DNA of 64,000 nucleotides from Sporomusa sp. KB1 (GCF_007830295.1 NZ_VLKC01000002.1:3155724-3219723); one strand, 5' to 3'; numbered from the stretch's first letter, positions 26,653-35,837 are shown. Numbers and translations are program-made. The notes: generated by a model from the sequence alone, not told the origin.

Positions 26653-27594
26653 ATGAAGCCTTTTTATCTTGTACTTACACAATTGGAAATTTTTACTGTT
26701 ATCATTCTCATAGGTATTATCGGGATAAAAGCAAAAGCTTTAAACGAGAAGACTTTAAGTGATTTATCCAAGCTGATCATGCGTTTAATTCTTCCTATTA
26801 TGATTTTTCATAAATCAATAAATGGTGCGACTCGTACCGATATGCTGTTTTGTTTTACAGAGGTTGTCTTATCTACAATTTTCATGTTTGGAGTACTTTT
26901 TTTTACTGGTTTCGTTCTTAAACGAATGTTTTCTTTAAGCGGAAATTACGGACATGTTTTTCATGCTTCAACAATGTTTGGGAATGTGGGCTTTATCGGA
27001 ATTCCCTTGATTCTAGGTATTCTGCCGGAGCGTGGAATGCTTTATATGGCTCTTTTTACCATCATTGATCAGATATTGCTTTGGAGCATAGGTTTTCATC
27101 TGACTTTACCGAAGGAGAAAATGGAGCATAGTTCTTTAATGGCAAATCTCAGGAACATATTAAATCCTGCAATGCTTGGGATTTTTTTAGCAATTCTTTT
27201 CATTTTATTGGAATGGAAATTGCCTGTTACGTTAAATAAGGCTCTGGGAAGTGTCGGCGATATGACAACGCCGCTATCGCTAATTTACATTGGTGGGACA
27301 TTTTGTTTTTGCAATGTAAGAAGATTTGTAACTAAAGTAGAATACTACGCGATTGTTGTTATAAAAATGATAGCTATTCCGCTGTTCGTATTTTCAATAT
27401 TACGGTTTTTCCAGGTCCAGCCGGAAATTATTACATTCATTACTATGCTTGCTGGAATGCCAAGTATGACAGCAATTGCAATGTTTGCGCGAACAAATGA
27501 GTCTGATGAAGACTGTGCGGTCGGTGCTATCATGATTACGACAATTTTTTGCTTATTTACATTGCCTCTAATTGCTTATCTTACAAGCTGTTGA
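26653..27594 (+). CDS. AEC-family transporter (auxin efflux carrier superfamily)
   Basis: 313 residues, ATG after AAAGGGGAG. About ten membrane helices in two inverted halves. Features include LSKLIMRLILPIMIFHKSI and MFGNVGFIGIPLILGILPE in the first half and MLAGMPSMTAIAMFARTN in the second. Bacterial members carry organic acids such as malate or malonate, or amino acids. It lies 87 bases after the dehydrogenase gene in the same direction, so the pair may handle one 2-hydroxy or 2-keto acid. Confidence 0.87.
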   Translation: MKPFYLVLTQLEIFTVIILIGIIGIKAKALNEKTLSDLSKLIMRLILPIMIFHKSINGATRTDMLFCFTEVVLSTIFMFGVLFFTGFVLKRMFSLSGNYGHVFHASTMFGNVGFIGIPLILGILPERGMLYMALFTIIDQILLWSIGFHLTLPKEKMEHSSLMANLRNILNPAMLGIFLAILFILLEWKLPVTLNKALGSVGDMTTPLSLIYIGGTFCFCNVRRFVTKVEYYAIVVIKMIAIPLFVFSILRFFQVQPEIITFITMLAGMPSMTAIAMFARTNESDEDCAVGAIMITTIFCLFTLPLIAYLTSC

Positions 27595-27616
27595 TTCACT
27601 GGATTCGTAAATAGAA

Positions 27617-27724
27617 GAAGCGAGGGAACGCAAAATCTGTTTCGCAACAACACTTGATTTTATACTTCTGGAGGGGGACCAGGGGCTGGCAGAACAGAAG
27701 CAAAGTGTACGTCCCGGTGCTTCT
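27617..27724 (+). repeat. 109-bp palindromic repeat, copy 4
   Basis: Starts GAAGCGAGGGAACG, ends CGTCCCGGTGCTTC. In the left arm GAAGCG and TGTTTC replace GAAGCA and TGCTTC. Both changes keep wobble pairing, suggesting that the hairpin is maintained. Located 22 bases after the AEC gene. Confidence 0.9.
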
Positions 27725-27809
27725 GTTGACAAAACGGGAACGACAGACGTCTGACGTCCCCTGGTGGCCCAAAAAATAAAAGATGCTATACTAGTTTTGA
27801 GGTGATACA

Positions 27810-27890
27810 ATGCCAAGACAAGCTAGGAAAAAAGTGAGACAGGAATATATCATCTAATGTTTAGGGGCATTAATAAGCAAAAAAAAGTAT
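27810..27890 (+). pseudogene. Relic of a RAYT-type transposase N-terminus
   Basis: From the ATG at 27810 the frame reads MPRQARKKVRQEYII and then stops; a shifted frame continues with GAL-ISKKK. This matches the start of the Y1/RAYT transposase at 35981 (MPRIARKKSNSGIYHIMLRG) and is clearly decayed. The preceding AAAAGATGCTATA block also occurs near 21875. Confidence 0.5.
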
Positions 27891-27988
27891 TGACCTTTAT
27901 GGATAATAGGTGTATATTTTAATTACTAAATAATAACAAACATTAATTAGTAAAATAAAAATAATAATATATTTGGGGATTGAGAGTT

Positions 27989-28090
27989 ATGAAAACTTTA
28001 TATAAAGAATTTAGTAATTGCTACAAAGTTTGTTGTGAATTCTATGATTGCTGCGAATGTGAAGAAGAGTGTTGTGAGTGTTACAAATAG
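27989..28090 (+). CDS. 33-residue cysteine-rich peptide
   Basis: ATG with GGGGATTGAGAG upstream encodes 33 residues, 9 of them Cys (positions 11, 15, 16, 21, 22, 24, 28, 29, 31), mixed with Glu, Asp and Tyr and without a signal peptide (MKTLYKEFSNCYKVCCEF...). Alternating CC and CxC pairs could bind metal or be thiol-modified. It is followed 33 bases later by a second small cysteine-containing ORF and then a terminator, so the two form a tiny transcription unit. No family recognised. Too short to be certain that it is translated. Confidence 0.55.
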   Translation: MKTLYKEFSNCYKVCCEFYDCCECEEECCECYK

Positions 28091-28123
28091 CTACCTTTGT
28101 AGGTAGCGGAAGGGGTGGGTCCA

Positions 28124-28255
28124 GTGGATAAAGAAGATAATAAAAGCAAAGCTGATGAAGTTCTGGTTTGTGAAGAATCACGTTGCGACAGTGAAGACAC
28201 CAGTTGCCAAGAACACTGTGAATTAGTCGAGAAGACTGAGAAGATTGCTCCTTGA
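28124..28255 (+). CDS. 43-residue acidic peptide with four cysteines
   Basis: GTG start after GGAAGGGGTGGG. Very acidic (MDKEDNKSKADEVLVCEESR...) with Cys at 16, 21, 28 and 32, and spacing C-x4-C-x6-C-x3-C. A hairpin CTACC/GGTAG (28091-28106) separates it from the upstream cysteine-rich ORF. The same CTACC/GGTAG sequence recurs in the terminator after it, so the two hairpins could exchange strands. No family recognised. Confidence 0.5.
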   Translation: MDKEDNKSKADEVLVCEESRCDSEDTSCQEHCELVEKTEKIAP

Positions 28256-28272
28256 AAATAGAATTTAACTGT

Positions 28273-28304
28273 AAGCTACCTTTGAAATAGAGGGTAGCTT
28301 TTTT
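28273..28304 (+). terminator. Terminator of the small cysteine-rich unit
   Basis: AAGCTACC (28273-28280) pairs with GGTAGCTT (28293-28300), then a T-run. The next 220 bases, to the FMN reductase start, are AT-rich with no recognised feature. Confidence 0.8.
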
Positions 28305-28523
28305 GCTTTCAATTAGGGCTAATATTGGCCTGTTGGTTTATCTGATGTTTATACCTCTGCATTGAGCTATTCTATGAATGGCGCTTGATCTGTTATCCTA
28401 AATATAAATAGATAAAAATTTTATTAAAAACAATAAAAATCAAGCAGGAACAATTATTAATTTATTGAATTGTTATTATTTAGGTAATCAAATATTTTTA
28501 AAATACAAAAGGGGGATTAATAT

Positions 28524-29090
28524 ATGGTTAAGAAAATCGGAATTCTCATAGGAAGTCTTCGCAACGAATCATTTAGCAAGAAGATCGCTAATGCATTGAA
28601 GACATTGGCTCCTGCTTCTTTTGAGATGGAAGAAGTCGAGATCGGCAATCTTTCAATTTACAACCAAGATTTCGATGATGAAGGCAACCCGCCTTCATCA
28701 TGGACAGAGTTTCGTGAGCGAGTGGAGAAATTTGACGCAATTCTTTTCATAACGCCAGAGTACAATCGCTCAGTTCCTGCGGTGCTTAAGAATGCCCTTG
28801 ATGTAGGCTCACGACCATATGGAAAAAATGTATGGGATGGCAAACCTGGTGCAGTGGTGAGTGTGTCACCAGGTGGATTAAGTGGTTTTGGCGCAAATCA
28901 TCACTTAAGGCAATCCCTGGTCTTCTTAAATGTTCCAACTATGCAGCAACCCGAGGCCTATATCGGAAATGCTGCGACACTTTTTGATGTCAATGGCGCT
29001 CTTATTAATGAAAGTAGTCGCGAGTTTTTGCAAAAGTTTATGGATGCGTTTGCAGTTTGGGTTGAGACTAATGTACCTAAGAAGTTCTGA
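28524..29090 (+). CDS. NADPH-dependent FMN reductase family protein
   Basis: 188 residues, ATG after AAAGGGGG. Flavodoxin-like fold with GILIGSLRNESFSKKIANAL, where the FMN phosphate loop is SLRNES, and the conserved FITPEYNRSVPAVLKNALDV. Relatives (ChrR/YieF, azoreductases) reduce flavins, quinones, chromate or azo compounds using NAD(P)H in the cytoplasm. Stand-alone gene followed by a strong hairpin. Confidence 0.9.
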   Translation: MVKKIGILIGSLRNESFSKKIANALKTLAPASFEMEEVEIGNLSIYNQDFDDEGNPPSSWTEFRERVEKFDAILFITPEYNRSVPAVLKNALDVGSRPYGKNVWDGKPGAVVSVSPGGLSGFGANHHLRQSLVFLNVPTMQQPEAYIGNAATLFDVNGALINESSREFLQKFMDAFAVWVETNVPKKF

Positions 29091-29171
29091 GTAAAGATGG
29101 ATAAAATAATTAAAGAATGGTGATTACTTATCCATTATTCAGATAAGCTACTCAAAAGGGACTTTTCGAAA

Positions 29172-29210
29172 ATAAATAGCTATCGTCCTTAATGGATGAT
29201 AGCTATTTAT
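29172..29210 (+). terminator. Hairpin after the FMN reductase gene
   Basis: A perfect 13-bp stem ATAAATAGCTATC / GATAGCTATTTAT (29172-29184 with 29198-29210) lies 80 bases after the stop. No strong T-run follows. Confidence 0.6.
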
Positions 29211-29357
29211 GTGGTTTATTGGCATTAATCCTGATGAAGAACTGCCCGATGCAAGTCTGCTCGCCAAATTCAGAACCCAACGTCTTAAGATACATTAGAT
29301 TTAATTCGAATTTTTCGGAATGGACAGAACTTAATAAGTTGTGAAAGAAGGGGTACG

Positions 29358-30302
29358 TTGCAGTTGATTTTTATTGGTATTTTGGCATCGCTATTTTTTG
29401 CTTCTACTTTTATTCTAAATCGTGCAATGGATTTATCTGGTGGAAGCTGGATTTGGAGTGCAGCGTTACGATATTTATTTACTGTGCCATTCTTATTATT
29501 AATTGTTATGGCTAGACGTAATATGCAAGGACTCTTATATGAAATGAAAACTAAACCACGAGAATGGTTATTCTGGAGTAGTGTTGGGTTTGGTTTATTT
29601 TATGCACCATTATGTTTTGCTGCTGCTTATGGCCCTGCCTGGCTAGTTGCAGGTTCATGGCAAATTACAATTGTTGCAGGTTCATTATTAGTTCCATTCT
29701 TATCCCAAGAGGTAAAAAAATTTAATGACATACAAGGGAAAAGACAGAAACTTCCTGTGCGGGAATTAATTATCTCTGCATTCATTCTGCTCGGAGTAAC
29801 TTTGATACAAGCTCGAGAAACAGAAAATATAGATTCCTCAAAACTCTTAATTGGAATCTTGCCAGTAATTATTGCAGCATTTGCATATCCACTTGGGAAT
29901 CGCAAAATGATGTTAATTTGCGAGGAAAGATTAGATGTGTACCAGCGTGTGTTGGGAATGACCCTCGCAAGCATACCATTTTGGTTAGTTTTATCTTTTT
30001 ATGGAATAGCGACAATTGGGTTGCCAAGCTCAGGGCAAGCTATTCAGTCATTTATAGTTGCAATTTTGTCTGGAATCATTGCAACTATGTTATTTTTTTA
30101 TGCTACTGATAAAGCAAAAGGTAATCCTAAGCAGCTTGCAGTTGTTGAAGCTACTCAAGCAGGAGAGGTAGCATTTACTGTTATAGGTGAAGTGTTATTT
30201 TTAGGAGGAACCTTACCAATTGGTTGGCCGTTAATGGGAATAATAATTATCATCCTTGGAATGATTTTACATAGTATAAATATGGATGAAAAAGCAATCT
30301 AA
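29358..30302 (+). CDS. DMT-superfamily (multidrug resistance efflux type) membrane transporter
   Basis: 314 residues from a TTG start (AAGAAGGGG upstream). About ten membrane helices. The N-terminus (LIFIGILASLFFASTFILNRAMDLSGGSWIW) and the repeated half-structure fit the EamA-like 'multidrug resistance efflux transporter' family. It probably exports a small organic molecule; no drug can be assigned. No linked regulator. A full copy of the 109-bp repeat lies 55 bases after the stop. Confidence 0.82.
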   Translation: MQLIFIGILASLFFASTFILNRAMDLSGGSWIWSAALRYLFTVPFLLLIVMARRNMQGLLYEMKTKPREWLFWSSVGFGLFYAPLCFAAAYGPAWLVAGSWQITIVAGSLLVPFLSQEVKKFNDIQGKRQKLPVRELIISAFILLGVTLIQARETENIDSSKLLIGILPVIIAAFAYPLGNRKMMLICEERLDVYQRVLGMTLASIPFWLVLSFYGIATIGLPSSGQAIQSFIVAILSGIIATMLFFYATDKAKGNPKQLAVVEATQAGEVAFTVIGEVLFLGGTLPIGWPLMGIIIIILGMILHSINMDEKAI

Positions 30303-30357
30303 TTAGTGATTTTAGTGATAACAAAGTGTGGTCAATTTTTAACTAATATCTAACGAT

Positions 30358-30466
30358 GAAGCAAGGGGACGCAAAATCTGTTTCGCAACAACACTTGATT
30401 TTATGCTTTTGGAGGGGGACCGGGGTCTGGCACAACAGAAGCAAAGTGTACGTCCCGGTGCTTCTT
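30358..30466 (+). repeat. 109-bp palindromic repeat, copy 5
   Basis: Full length, GAAGCAAGGGGACG to CGTCCCGGTGCTTC. Positioned between the transporter gene and the convergent VOC gene. Confidence 0.9.
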
Positions 30467-30492
30467 CCATGAATTAACAGGCTTGGTAACGC

Positions 30493-30915
30493 TTATACTG
30501 GTTTTGTACCGATATCCTGAGAAAAGCGAAGCATATAGCCATCGATATCCAGAACTATGAACTGAAGACATCCAAGCATGACTTCGTTTGCTTGATACCA
30601 CTCTTCTTTGAGGGGTAGATAAATTCTGGCGTTTGCTTTTTTTACGGACTCATAAAGATCTACTATAGAGGTCGTATTGATTTGCAAATTAATCCCACGA
30701 CCATAGGGATATTCGAGCGGCCCTGACACCCAATTATCGGATCTATTTTGATCTAGCATAATTTGGACGCCTTCTCTTTCAAGCATGGCGAACCCTTCTT
30801 CTCGATCATATCTAATCTCAAACCCTAAGATTTCTGTGTAAAAATTGAGACTTTTGTTGAAATCAGCGCACAACAATTCAGGTATTAACAAGTTAGATAC
30901 AAAATTTTCAGCCAT
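30493..30915 (-). CDS. VOC-superfamily (glyoxalase/bleomycin-resistance fold) protein
   Basis: 140 residues, ATG after AGGAG. One VOC module: LIPELLCADFNKSLNFYTEILGF, then FAMLEREGVQIMLDQ and VLDIDGYMLRFSQDIG, with the usual C-terminal metal Glu replaced in DIDGYMLRF. These proteins bind metal and either isomerise, cleave or bind small molecules. Substrate unknown. Stand-alone gene. Confidence 0.83.
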   Translation of the reverse strand: MAENFVSNLLIPELLCADFNKSLNFYTEILGFEIRYDREEGFAMLEREGVQIMLDQNRSDNWVSGPLEYPYGRGINLQINTTSIVDLYESVKKANARIYLPLKEEWYQANEVMLGCLQFIVLDIDGYMLRFSQDIGTKPV

Positions 30916-31061
30916 ATCATTTCTCCTAACACGCGACTTCCTAAATAGTCCATCGAGTGCTAAATTTTTTTTGTGTTATGCCATTGTGGTCCCTGTAACT
31001 ATAATACCACCATTAAGCACAGAAACAAAGGCAGAAACAAAGGGACGGTTCGAAACGAAGG

Positions 31062-31258
31062 GACGGTTCTAGTGTTTCCTAACTTTTATGATATGATAAG
31101 AGGAAAAGCGTTAAAGTAGGTGAGTAAAATGCCGCGAACTGCCCGGAAGAAAAGTAATAGCGGAATATATCATATAATGCTGAGGATAAACAGACAAATT
31201 ATATTTGAGGATGATGAAGATAGCGTTAAGTTTATTGATACTTTAAAGCAGAAGACGA
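31062..31258 (+). pseudogene. RAYT transposase, left end and N-terminal fragment
   Basis: Begins with the RAYT element left end GGGACGGTTCTAGTGTTTCC and leader, then MPRTARKKSNSGIYHIMLR (ATG at 31129) nearly identical to the intact gene at 35981. A codon is missing after MLR, and homology breaks at about 31255 after FIDTLK, where an unrelated transposase fragment begins. Confidence 0.8.
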
Positions 31259-31664
31259 ATTCCAATTCAATAAGGATGCAGGCATGTATGTATGCAAGGC
31301 TGGTCACATGGCAATACGGAAAGCGTGGCAAGGAAGGACAGGCGTTGGGAAAAACCAAACTGATACATACTATTTCGATATTGAGCTTTGCAAGCGATGC
31401 CCCTTCAAAGGAGGGTGCTACAAAGAGGGAGCGAAAAGCAAAACCTATTCGGTAAGTATTAAATCTAGCGAACACACTGAACAAATGGTGTTCCAGGAAA
31501 GCGAGTACTTCAAAGAAAAGGCAAAAGAGCGCTACAAGATTGAAGCAAAGAATAGTGAACTTAAACACAGACACGGGTATGACGTAGCGTCGTCTTCGGG
31601 TCTTGTTGGCACGGAGTTACAGGGGGCGATGGCGATCTTTACTGTGAATATAAAGAGAAATTGA
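31258..31664 (+). pseudogene. IS1182-like DDE transposase, C-terminal fragment
   Basis: The frame to 31664 reads CKRCPFKGGCYKEGAKSKTY then KIEAKNSELKHRHGYDVA and ends with FTVNIKRN, the C-terminal part of IS1182/DDE_Tnp_1-type transposases. The catalytic N-terminal two thirds are absent and the start lies inside the RAYT relic, so the sequence is a chimaera of two dead mobile elements. Confidence 0.7.
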
Positions 31665-31713
31665 AACTGATAAAGTAAAGGACAAGTGATACAGGTTTCC
31701 TAAATGGTAAAAA

Positions 31714-31756
31714 ACGACCCTTGTTCCCAATTCTGGAATAAGGGTCGTCTTTTGTT
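31714..31756 (+). terminator. Hairpin terminator
   Basis: ACGACCCTTGTTCC (31714-31727) pairs with GGAATAAGGGTCGT (31735-31748) with one bulge, then CTTTTGTTT. It separates the transposase relics from the M48 gene. Confidence 0.8.
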
Positions 31757-31965
31757 TCGTACTTTTTGAGCTTTGCTCCGTAAAAACCACAAGTTCTTCA
31801 GTGGCCTCCTAGTGCGTTAGGGGAATCTTTTTTTTTCTGGACCTACTACCAAAAGTATGTAAGGTTTGGGTTTAGTTAATGCATAATCATGTTTTTTTAT
31901 GGTAAAATCAAATAAAGACCATTATGGAAGAATTGAACAGGACAGCTCTAAAAGGAGGTTTGTGC

Positions 31966-33051
31966 ATGTCGGTGAAAGGCACAATGCGGTTAAAAAAGGG
32001 AATTGTAATTTGTTTGATTGCTCTTTTGTTTGTAATGTCTTTGATGGCGCAGTACAAAGTGGCAGAAGCGGCAAGTTTAGGGCAGCGGCTATTATATGCA
32101 GGTATTGCGGTTACATTTGTTAATACATATTTTAATCATTTAAATGATCGTGGACAAAAAGATATACTTGCCAATACAAAGAAGCAAACCGGAGTGTATA
32201 ATGATGAGCAGGCTAATACGCGAATTTACACTATCACCAAACGTCTAAAAAGTTCCGGGTTGATTAAGGAGAATTATGCCATTTATGCCAATCCTAAAAA
32301 GGAGTTTAATGCATTTTGCACATTGGGACATGTGATTAGTGTAAATAAAGGTGCTTTGGACAGTTTGGACGACGATGAGCTGGCTGTCGTAATTGCTCAT
32401 GAAATGCGGCATGGAGAAGCAAAACATCCGGTGCAGGGGGTTACCAAAGCGGTAGGCATAGGCTTAGCAGTTGATATCTATTTGTCAAGCAATAAGAATA
32501 ATGCCAGCTATATTTTATCCGGGATTGCTGGAAATTACATTAATAATGAAATGTTTACGATGGATCAGGAATGGGAAGCCGATAATTATGGCTTTGAGTA
32601 TGTTACTGCCGCAGGATATAATCCAGGAGGTCCTGCTGCCTCTATGGTGAAGATGCGGTTTTTGTTAGGTGACTTATGGCGTGAGGGGCTGGCACGAACA
32701 GTGAATCCTAACAATCATCCTAAGACCACTGCTCGAATCAATAACTTCGCTAAAAAAATGACGAATTACAGTGAAGGACATATTACAGTCAAAAACGATA
32801 AAACGGTGCAGATTGATGGCCAGGAGATTATGACTCCTGTAAAAACAGATAATTATTTTGGTGAAGAGAGAGCGTATTTGATGGCAGGATGTCTTGCCCA
32901 GGTCTATCATAATCACGAGTTGGCTGCTGCCTATATCGGCGATAACGGGGCGGTTTACATCGGCGAACGGCAGATTATCACCACTGCGGATAATGATATA
33001 AGCGCTGCGGAAATCGTTAATAAAATAAACAGCATAATAAAATTAAACTAG
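31966..33051 (+). CDS. Exported M48-family zinc metallopeptidase
   Basis: 361 residues starting at the ATG after AAAGGAGG. A signal peptide (MRLKKGIVICLIALLFVMSL) has a likely cleavage site after AEA near residue 35. The zinc motif HEMRH is at 145-149, with the third-ligand region in DQEWEADNYGFEYV. A C-terminal extension of about 110 residues has no recognised domain. Related periplasmic M48 enzymes (YggG/BepA-like) take part in envelope protein quality control. Stand-alone gene. Confidence 0.88.
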   Translation: MSVKGTMRLKKGIVICLIALLFVMSLMAQYKVAEAASLGQRLLYAGIAVTFVNTYFNHLNDRGQKDILANTKKQTGVYNDEQANTRIYTITKRLKSSGLIKENYAIYANPKKEFNAFCTLGHVISVNKGALDSLDDDELAVVIAHEMRHGEAKHPVQGVTKAVGIGLAVDIYLSSNKNNASYILSGIAGNYINNEMFTMDQEWEADNYGFEYVTAAGYNPGGPAASMVKMRFLLGDLWREGLARTVNPNNHPKTTARINNFAKKMTNYSEGHITVKNDKTVQIDGQEIMTPVKTDNYFGEERAYLMAGCLAQVYHNHELAAAYIGDNGAVYIGERQIITTADNDISAAEIVNKINSIIKLN

Positions 33052-33057
33052 AAGTTT

Positions 33058-33250
33058 TACTGACTTCTGAATTAACTGCTCAGATCAGACCTGAAAACTT
33101 TAGATCGAGAAATGTAGCTGAGAAACTTGGTATGTCCGTCATTAAGCAGGTTGACCGTTTGTATAGAGGTAAACAGATGCCCCATTTTTCTACGGATGCT
33201 CAAAATAGTGTAGAAATTAAATTAATGAACTTACGCAAAATTTTATTCGA
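33058..33250 (+). pseudogene. GNAT acetyltransferase, C-terminal remnant
   Basis: After the peptidase stop the frame reads LTSELTAQIRPENFRSRNVA then EKLGMSVIKQVDRLYRGKQM, the typical C-terminal motif of ribosomal-protein-type GNAT acetyltransferases (N-x-R-S-x-x-V-A-E-K-L-G-M). The N-terminal two thirds are missing. Confidence 0.65.
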
Positions 33251-33274
33251 TACTCGTAGAGAGGTGGCTTATAT

Positions 33275-33589
33275 ATGGCGGATAAACAATATAATGGTAA
33301 ACAACTTACGATTTCCGAAGGCGATGGAGAATCGGCATTATATATTATGAAACGACTAGTAGAATATAATATGCAGAAAGTTCCATTAGATGGGAAGTTA
33401 ACGTTAGAACCATTAAATATTATTCTGAAAGATACAGATGGAAATATTGTTGGTGGAATAAATGCCAATACTATTAGCTACTGGGAAAGATGTCGCGTTG
33501 ATATATTTTGGATTGACGAGCAATATCGTGGGACGGATATGGAAGCAGACTTCTATAAAGCGGGTTTTTCTGATTTTTTGAGAATTTAA
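33275..33589 (+). pseudogene. Probable GNAT acetyltransferase, internally deleted
   Basis: 104 codons: LEPLNIILKDTDGNIVGGIN then WERCRVDIFWIDEQYRGTDM matches the beta strands before the acetyl-CoA loop of GNAT proteins. The Q-x-x-G-x-G/A loop and the following helix are missing and the ORF jumps to ADFYKAGFSDF, a typical late segment. Probably non-functional. Its stop touches the convergent MFS gene. Confidence 0.55.
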
Positions 33590-34812
33590 TCAAAATTTAT
33601 TTTTACTATGGACAAGCTACCCGCAAAGGCTCCTACTGCTAATATCCAGAAAGTAAGATGATACGCTATAGATGGTGCTACAATATCCAGTACACGTCCA
33701 ATTAATAAGGACTGAAACATGGAAGCAATCAGCCACAAAAAGATCAGCATAGCCATTGCCGTACCAAAGACTTTTGTATCGACTAGATCGGCTACCATTA
33801 AATTAACCGGCCCCATGTAAGCAAACGTAGCAATGCCTAGCACAATCATATATCCCCATAATATTGTTTGTGATTGTATCCATGGCAAAATAATCAGTAG
33901 AATTGCCAATAAGGCTAGATTTGCCGCAAGAAATGTATATCTTTTTTGACGGTTTCCTCTGGTAATAATTCCTACGACTGGCATACTGAAGCTTCCGCAG
34001 ATACCAAATACCATCATCATAATACTGGCTTTATCAATTGATAAGTTTACCTCATGAATTAGATAGGTTGTCAGCCAAGTATTAAGCCCCCAGGAAGTAT
34101 AAAGACTTCCTGCATAAACAGTGATACCCAGCCGGAATTTTTTGCTTTTTAATAAGGATATAATATCTGAAAAATTAACCATCTTCTTATTCGGGGCAGT
34201 ATTGGCGAGTGTTAGTTTTGTATCATCAACGGGGGTGGATTTGATAAATAAGCTTGTTGCTACTGCAATGCCTATACATAAAAGACCGATAATATAAAAT
34301 ACGCTGCGCCACTCTAAATGATGAATCGCATAAGGAATCAGAATATTTGTTGCGATGACTGCCACAGTTACACCGGTGTTTAATAAACCAACAACAAAAT
34401 CATGTTCTTGCATTGGAAACCAATCAATGATTATTTTTATACATAAAGGCCAAATTAATACACCGGTTGCGCCTATAAGAAACTGACTTATAATAATAGT
34501 TTGATATGTGCCGCCTATACAAGCAATTAGAGAACTTATACCTAGTGCGAAAAGACTGATGCATAATAGTGGCCTTGTCTCAAAGCGGTCAGCTAGCATA
34601 CCGCCGGGAATTTGAAACAGCACTCTTCCGAGCGCTGCAGTAGCAACAATGCTGCTGCTTTGATTCATAGAAAAATTGAAAATTGTTGTGCTGAGTGGTA
34701 TAAAGGGGTTCCAGGAAAGATAAGTGATGTACTGGCTGCAAAAAGCCAGATAGGTAAAAATAAATATTATCCAACGGTAAGAGCTATTGGTGGTAATAAT
34801 TCCAACATTCAT
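33586..34812 (-). CDS. MFS transporter
   Basis: About 408 residues with 12 membrane helices. The first half has the MFS motif GRVLFQIPGGMLADRFETRPLL between helices 2 and 3. The ATG at 34812 is chosen; in-frame TTG/GTG codons up to 34833 cannot be excluded because the ribosome site is weak. It is divergent from an AraC-family gene 150 bases away, which probably regulates it. The substrate is unknown; organic anions are common for this subgroup. Confidence 0.87.
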   Translation of the reverse strand: MNVGIITTNSSYRWIIFIFTYLAFCSQYITYLSWNPFIPLSTTIFNFSMNQSSSIVATAALGRVLFQIPGGMLADRFETRPLLCISLFALGISSLIACIGGTYQTIIISQFLIGATGVLIWPLCIKIIIDWFPMQEHDFVVGLLNTGVTVAVIATNILIPYAIHHLEWRSVFYIIGLLCIGIAVATSLFIKSTPVDDTKLTLANTAPNKKMVNFSDIISLLKSKKFRLGITVYAGSLYTSWGLNTWLTTYLIHEVNLSIDKASIMMMVFGICGSFSMPVVGIITRGNRQKRYTFLAANLALLAILLIILPWIQSQTILWGYMIVLGIATFAYMGPVNLMVADLVDTKVFGTAMAMLIFLWLIASMFQSLLIGRVLDIVAPSIAYHLTFWILAVGAFAGSLSIVKINFD

Positions 34813-34964
34813 ATAGACAAAATACACTCCCAACTCATGCTTTGATTTCTATTACAACTGAAACAATTCATATATTATAAAAAAACATATGCAATGTACA
34901 TTACATATGTTGCTGCTTATATTATAATTATTGCTAAATATTATATGGGTTTATGGAGTATATC

Positions 34965-35837
34965 ATGAATATTCTTAATAAGACTTTCAGTCTAAATAAT
35001 GGCCAATTTATTTTTCAGCATAATTTTACACCCAGACCGGTGAAGAGCGAATTTAACTTGCATATTCACAAATGTTACGAGTTATATTATTTTATTTCCG
35101 GTAATGTTCCTTTTTATATTGAGGGACAACAGTATGCTGTTCAAAGCGGTGATTTTTTAATTATAAACAGTAAGGAATTGCACCGGGCGTGTATTGCAGA
35201 GGAGCAACCATATGAAAGAATTGTCATGTTTTGCAAACCAGAGTATGTTAATTTTTTGAATACTGCAAGTTATAATTTGTTTGATTGCTTTGAACGGCGT
35301 AAATTAGGGTATTTCAATATAACTGAAAGATCGAAAGTGTTGAAGTATCAAATTGATAAGCAAATCATCGCGATAGAGGAACAATTTAAAACTGGCGCAA
35401 TTGACAGTGAAATTATGATTTTTAGCATTTTTGTACAACTATTGGTCAAATTGAATCAAATTTATTTACATGAGAATGCTCTACAGGTTTATTCACAAGG
35501 CAGAGATACTTCAAAAACTCAAGCAATATTAAACTATATTAACGATAACTTATCTACTAAAATTACCTTGGATTTATTGCAACAGGAATTCTACATCAGT
35601 AAATATTACTTATGTCGTATTTTTAAGCAATCCACAGGTTTTGGTGTTTATGAGTACATTACTTACAAACGTTTACTTCGAGCTAAAGAATTATTATGTG
35701 AAGGAATTTCCGCTTCAGAAGTTGCGCATCACGTAGGGTTTGAAAATTATTCGAATTTTTACCGATTGTTTAAGAAAGTTTATGGATTTTCACCGAAAAA
35801 AATTAAAGACGAACAACATGAAGACTGGAGAATATAG
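34965..35837 (+). CDS. AraC-family transcriptional regulator
   Basis: 290 residues. The ATG at 34965 is chosen because GGAG lies 8 bases upstream. An N-terminal cupin sensor domain (HIHKCYELYYFISGNVPFYIEGQ) is followed by the AraC double helix-turn-helix near the C-terminus (LDLLQQEFYISKYYLCRIFKQ and ASEVAHHVGFENYSNFYRLFKK). It probably senses a small ligand and controls the divergent MFS gene. The AT-rich 150-base gap between them holds the promoters but no obvious operator. Confidence 0.9.
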   Translation: MNILNKTFSLNNGQFIFQHNFTPRPVKSEFNLHIHKCYELYYFISGNVPFYIEGQQYAVQSGDFLIINSKELHRACIAEEQPYERIVMFCKPEYVNFLNTASYNLFDCFERRKLGYFNITERSKVLKYQIDKQIIAIEEQFKTGAIDSEIMIFSIFVQLLVKLNQIYLHENALQVYSQGRDTSKTQAILNYINDNLSTKITLDLLQQEFYISKYYLCRIFKQSTGFGVYEYITYKRLLRAKELLCEGISASEVAHHVGFENYSNFYRLFKKVYGFSPKKIKDEQHEDWRI

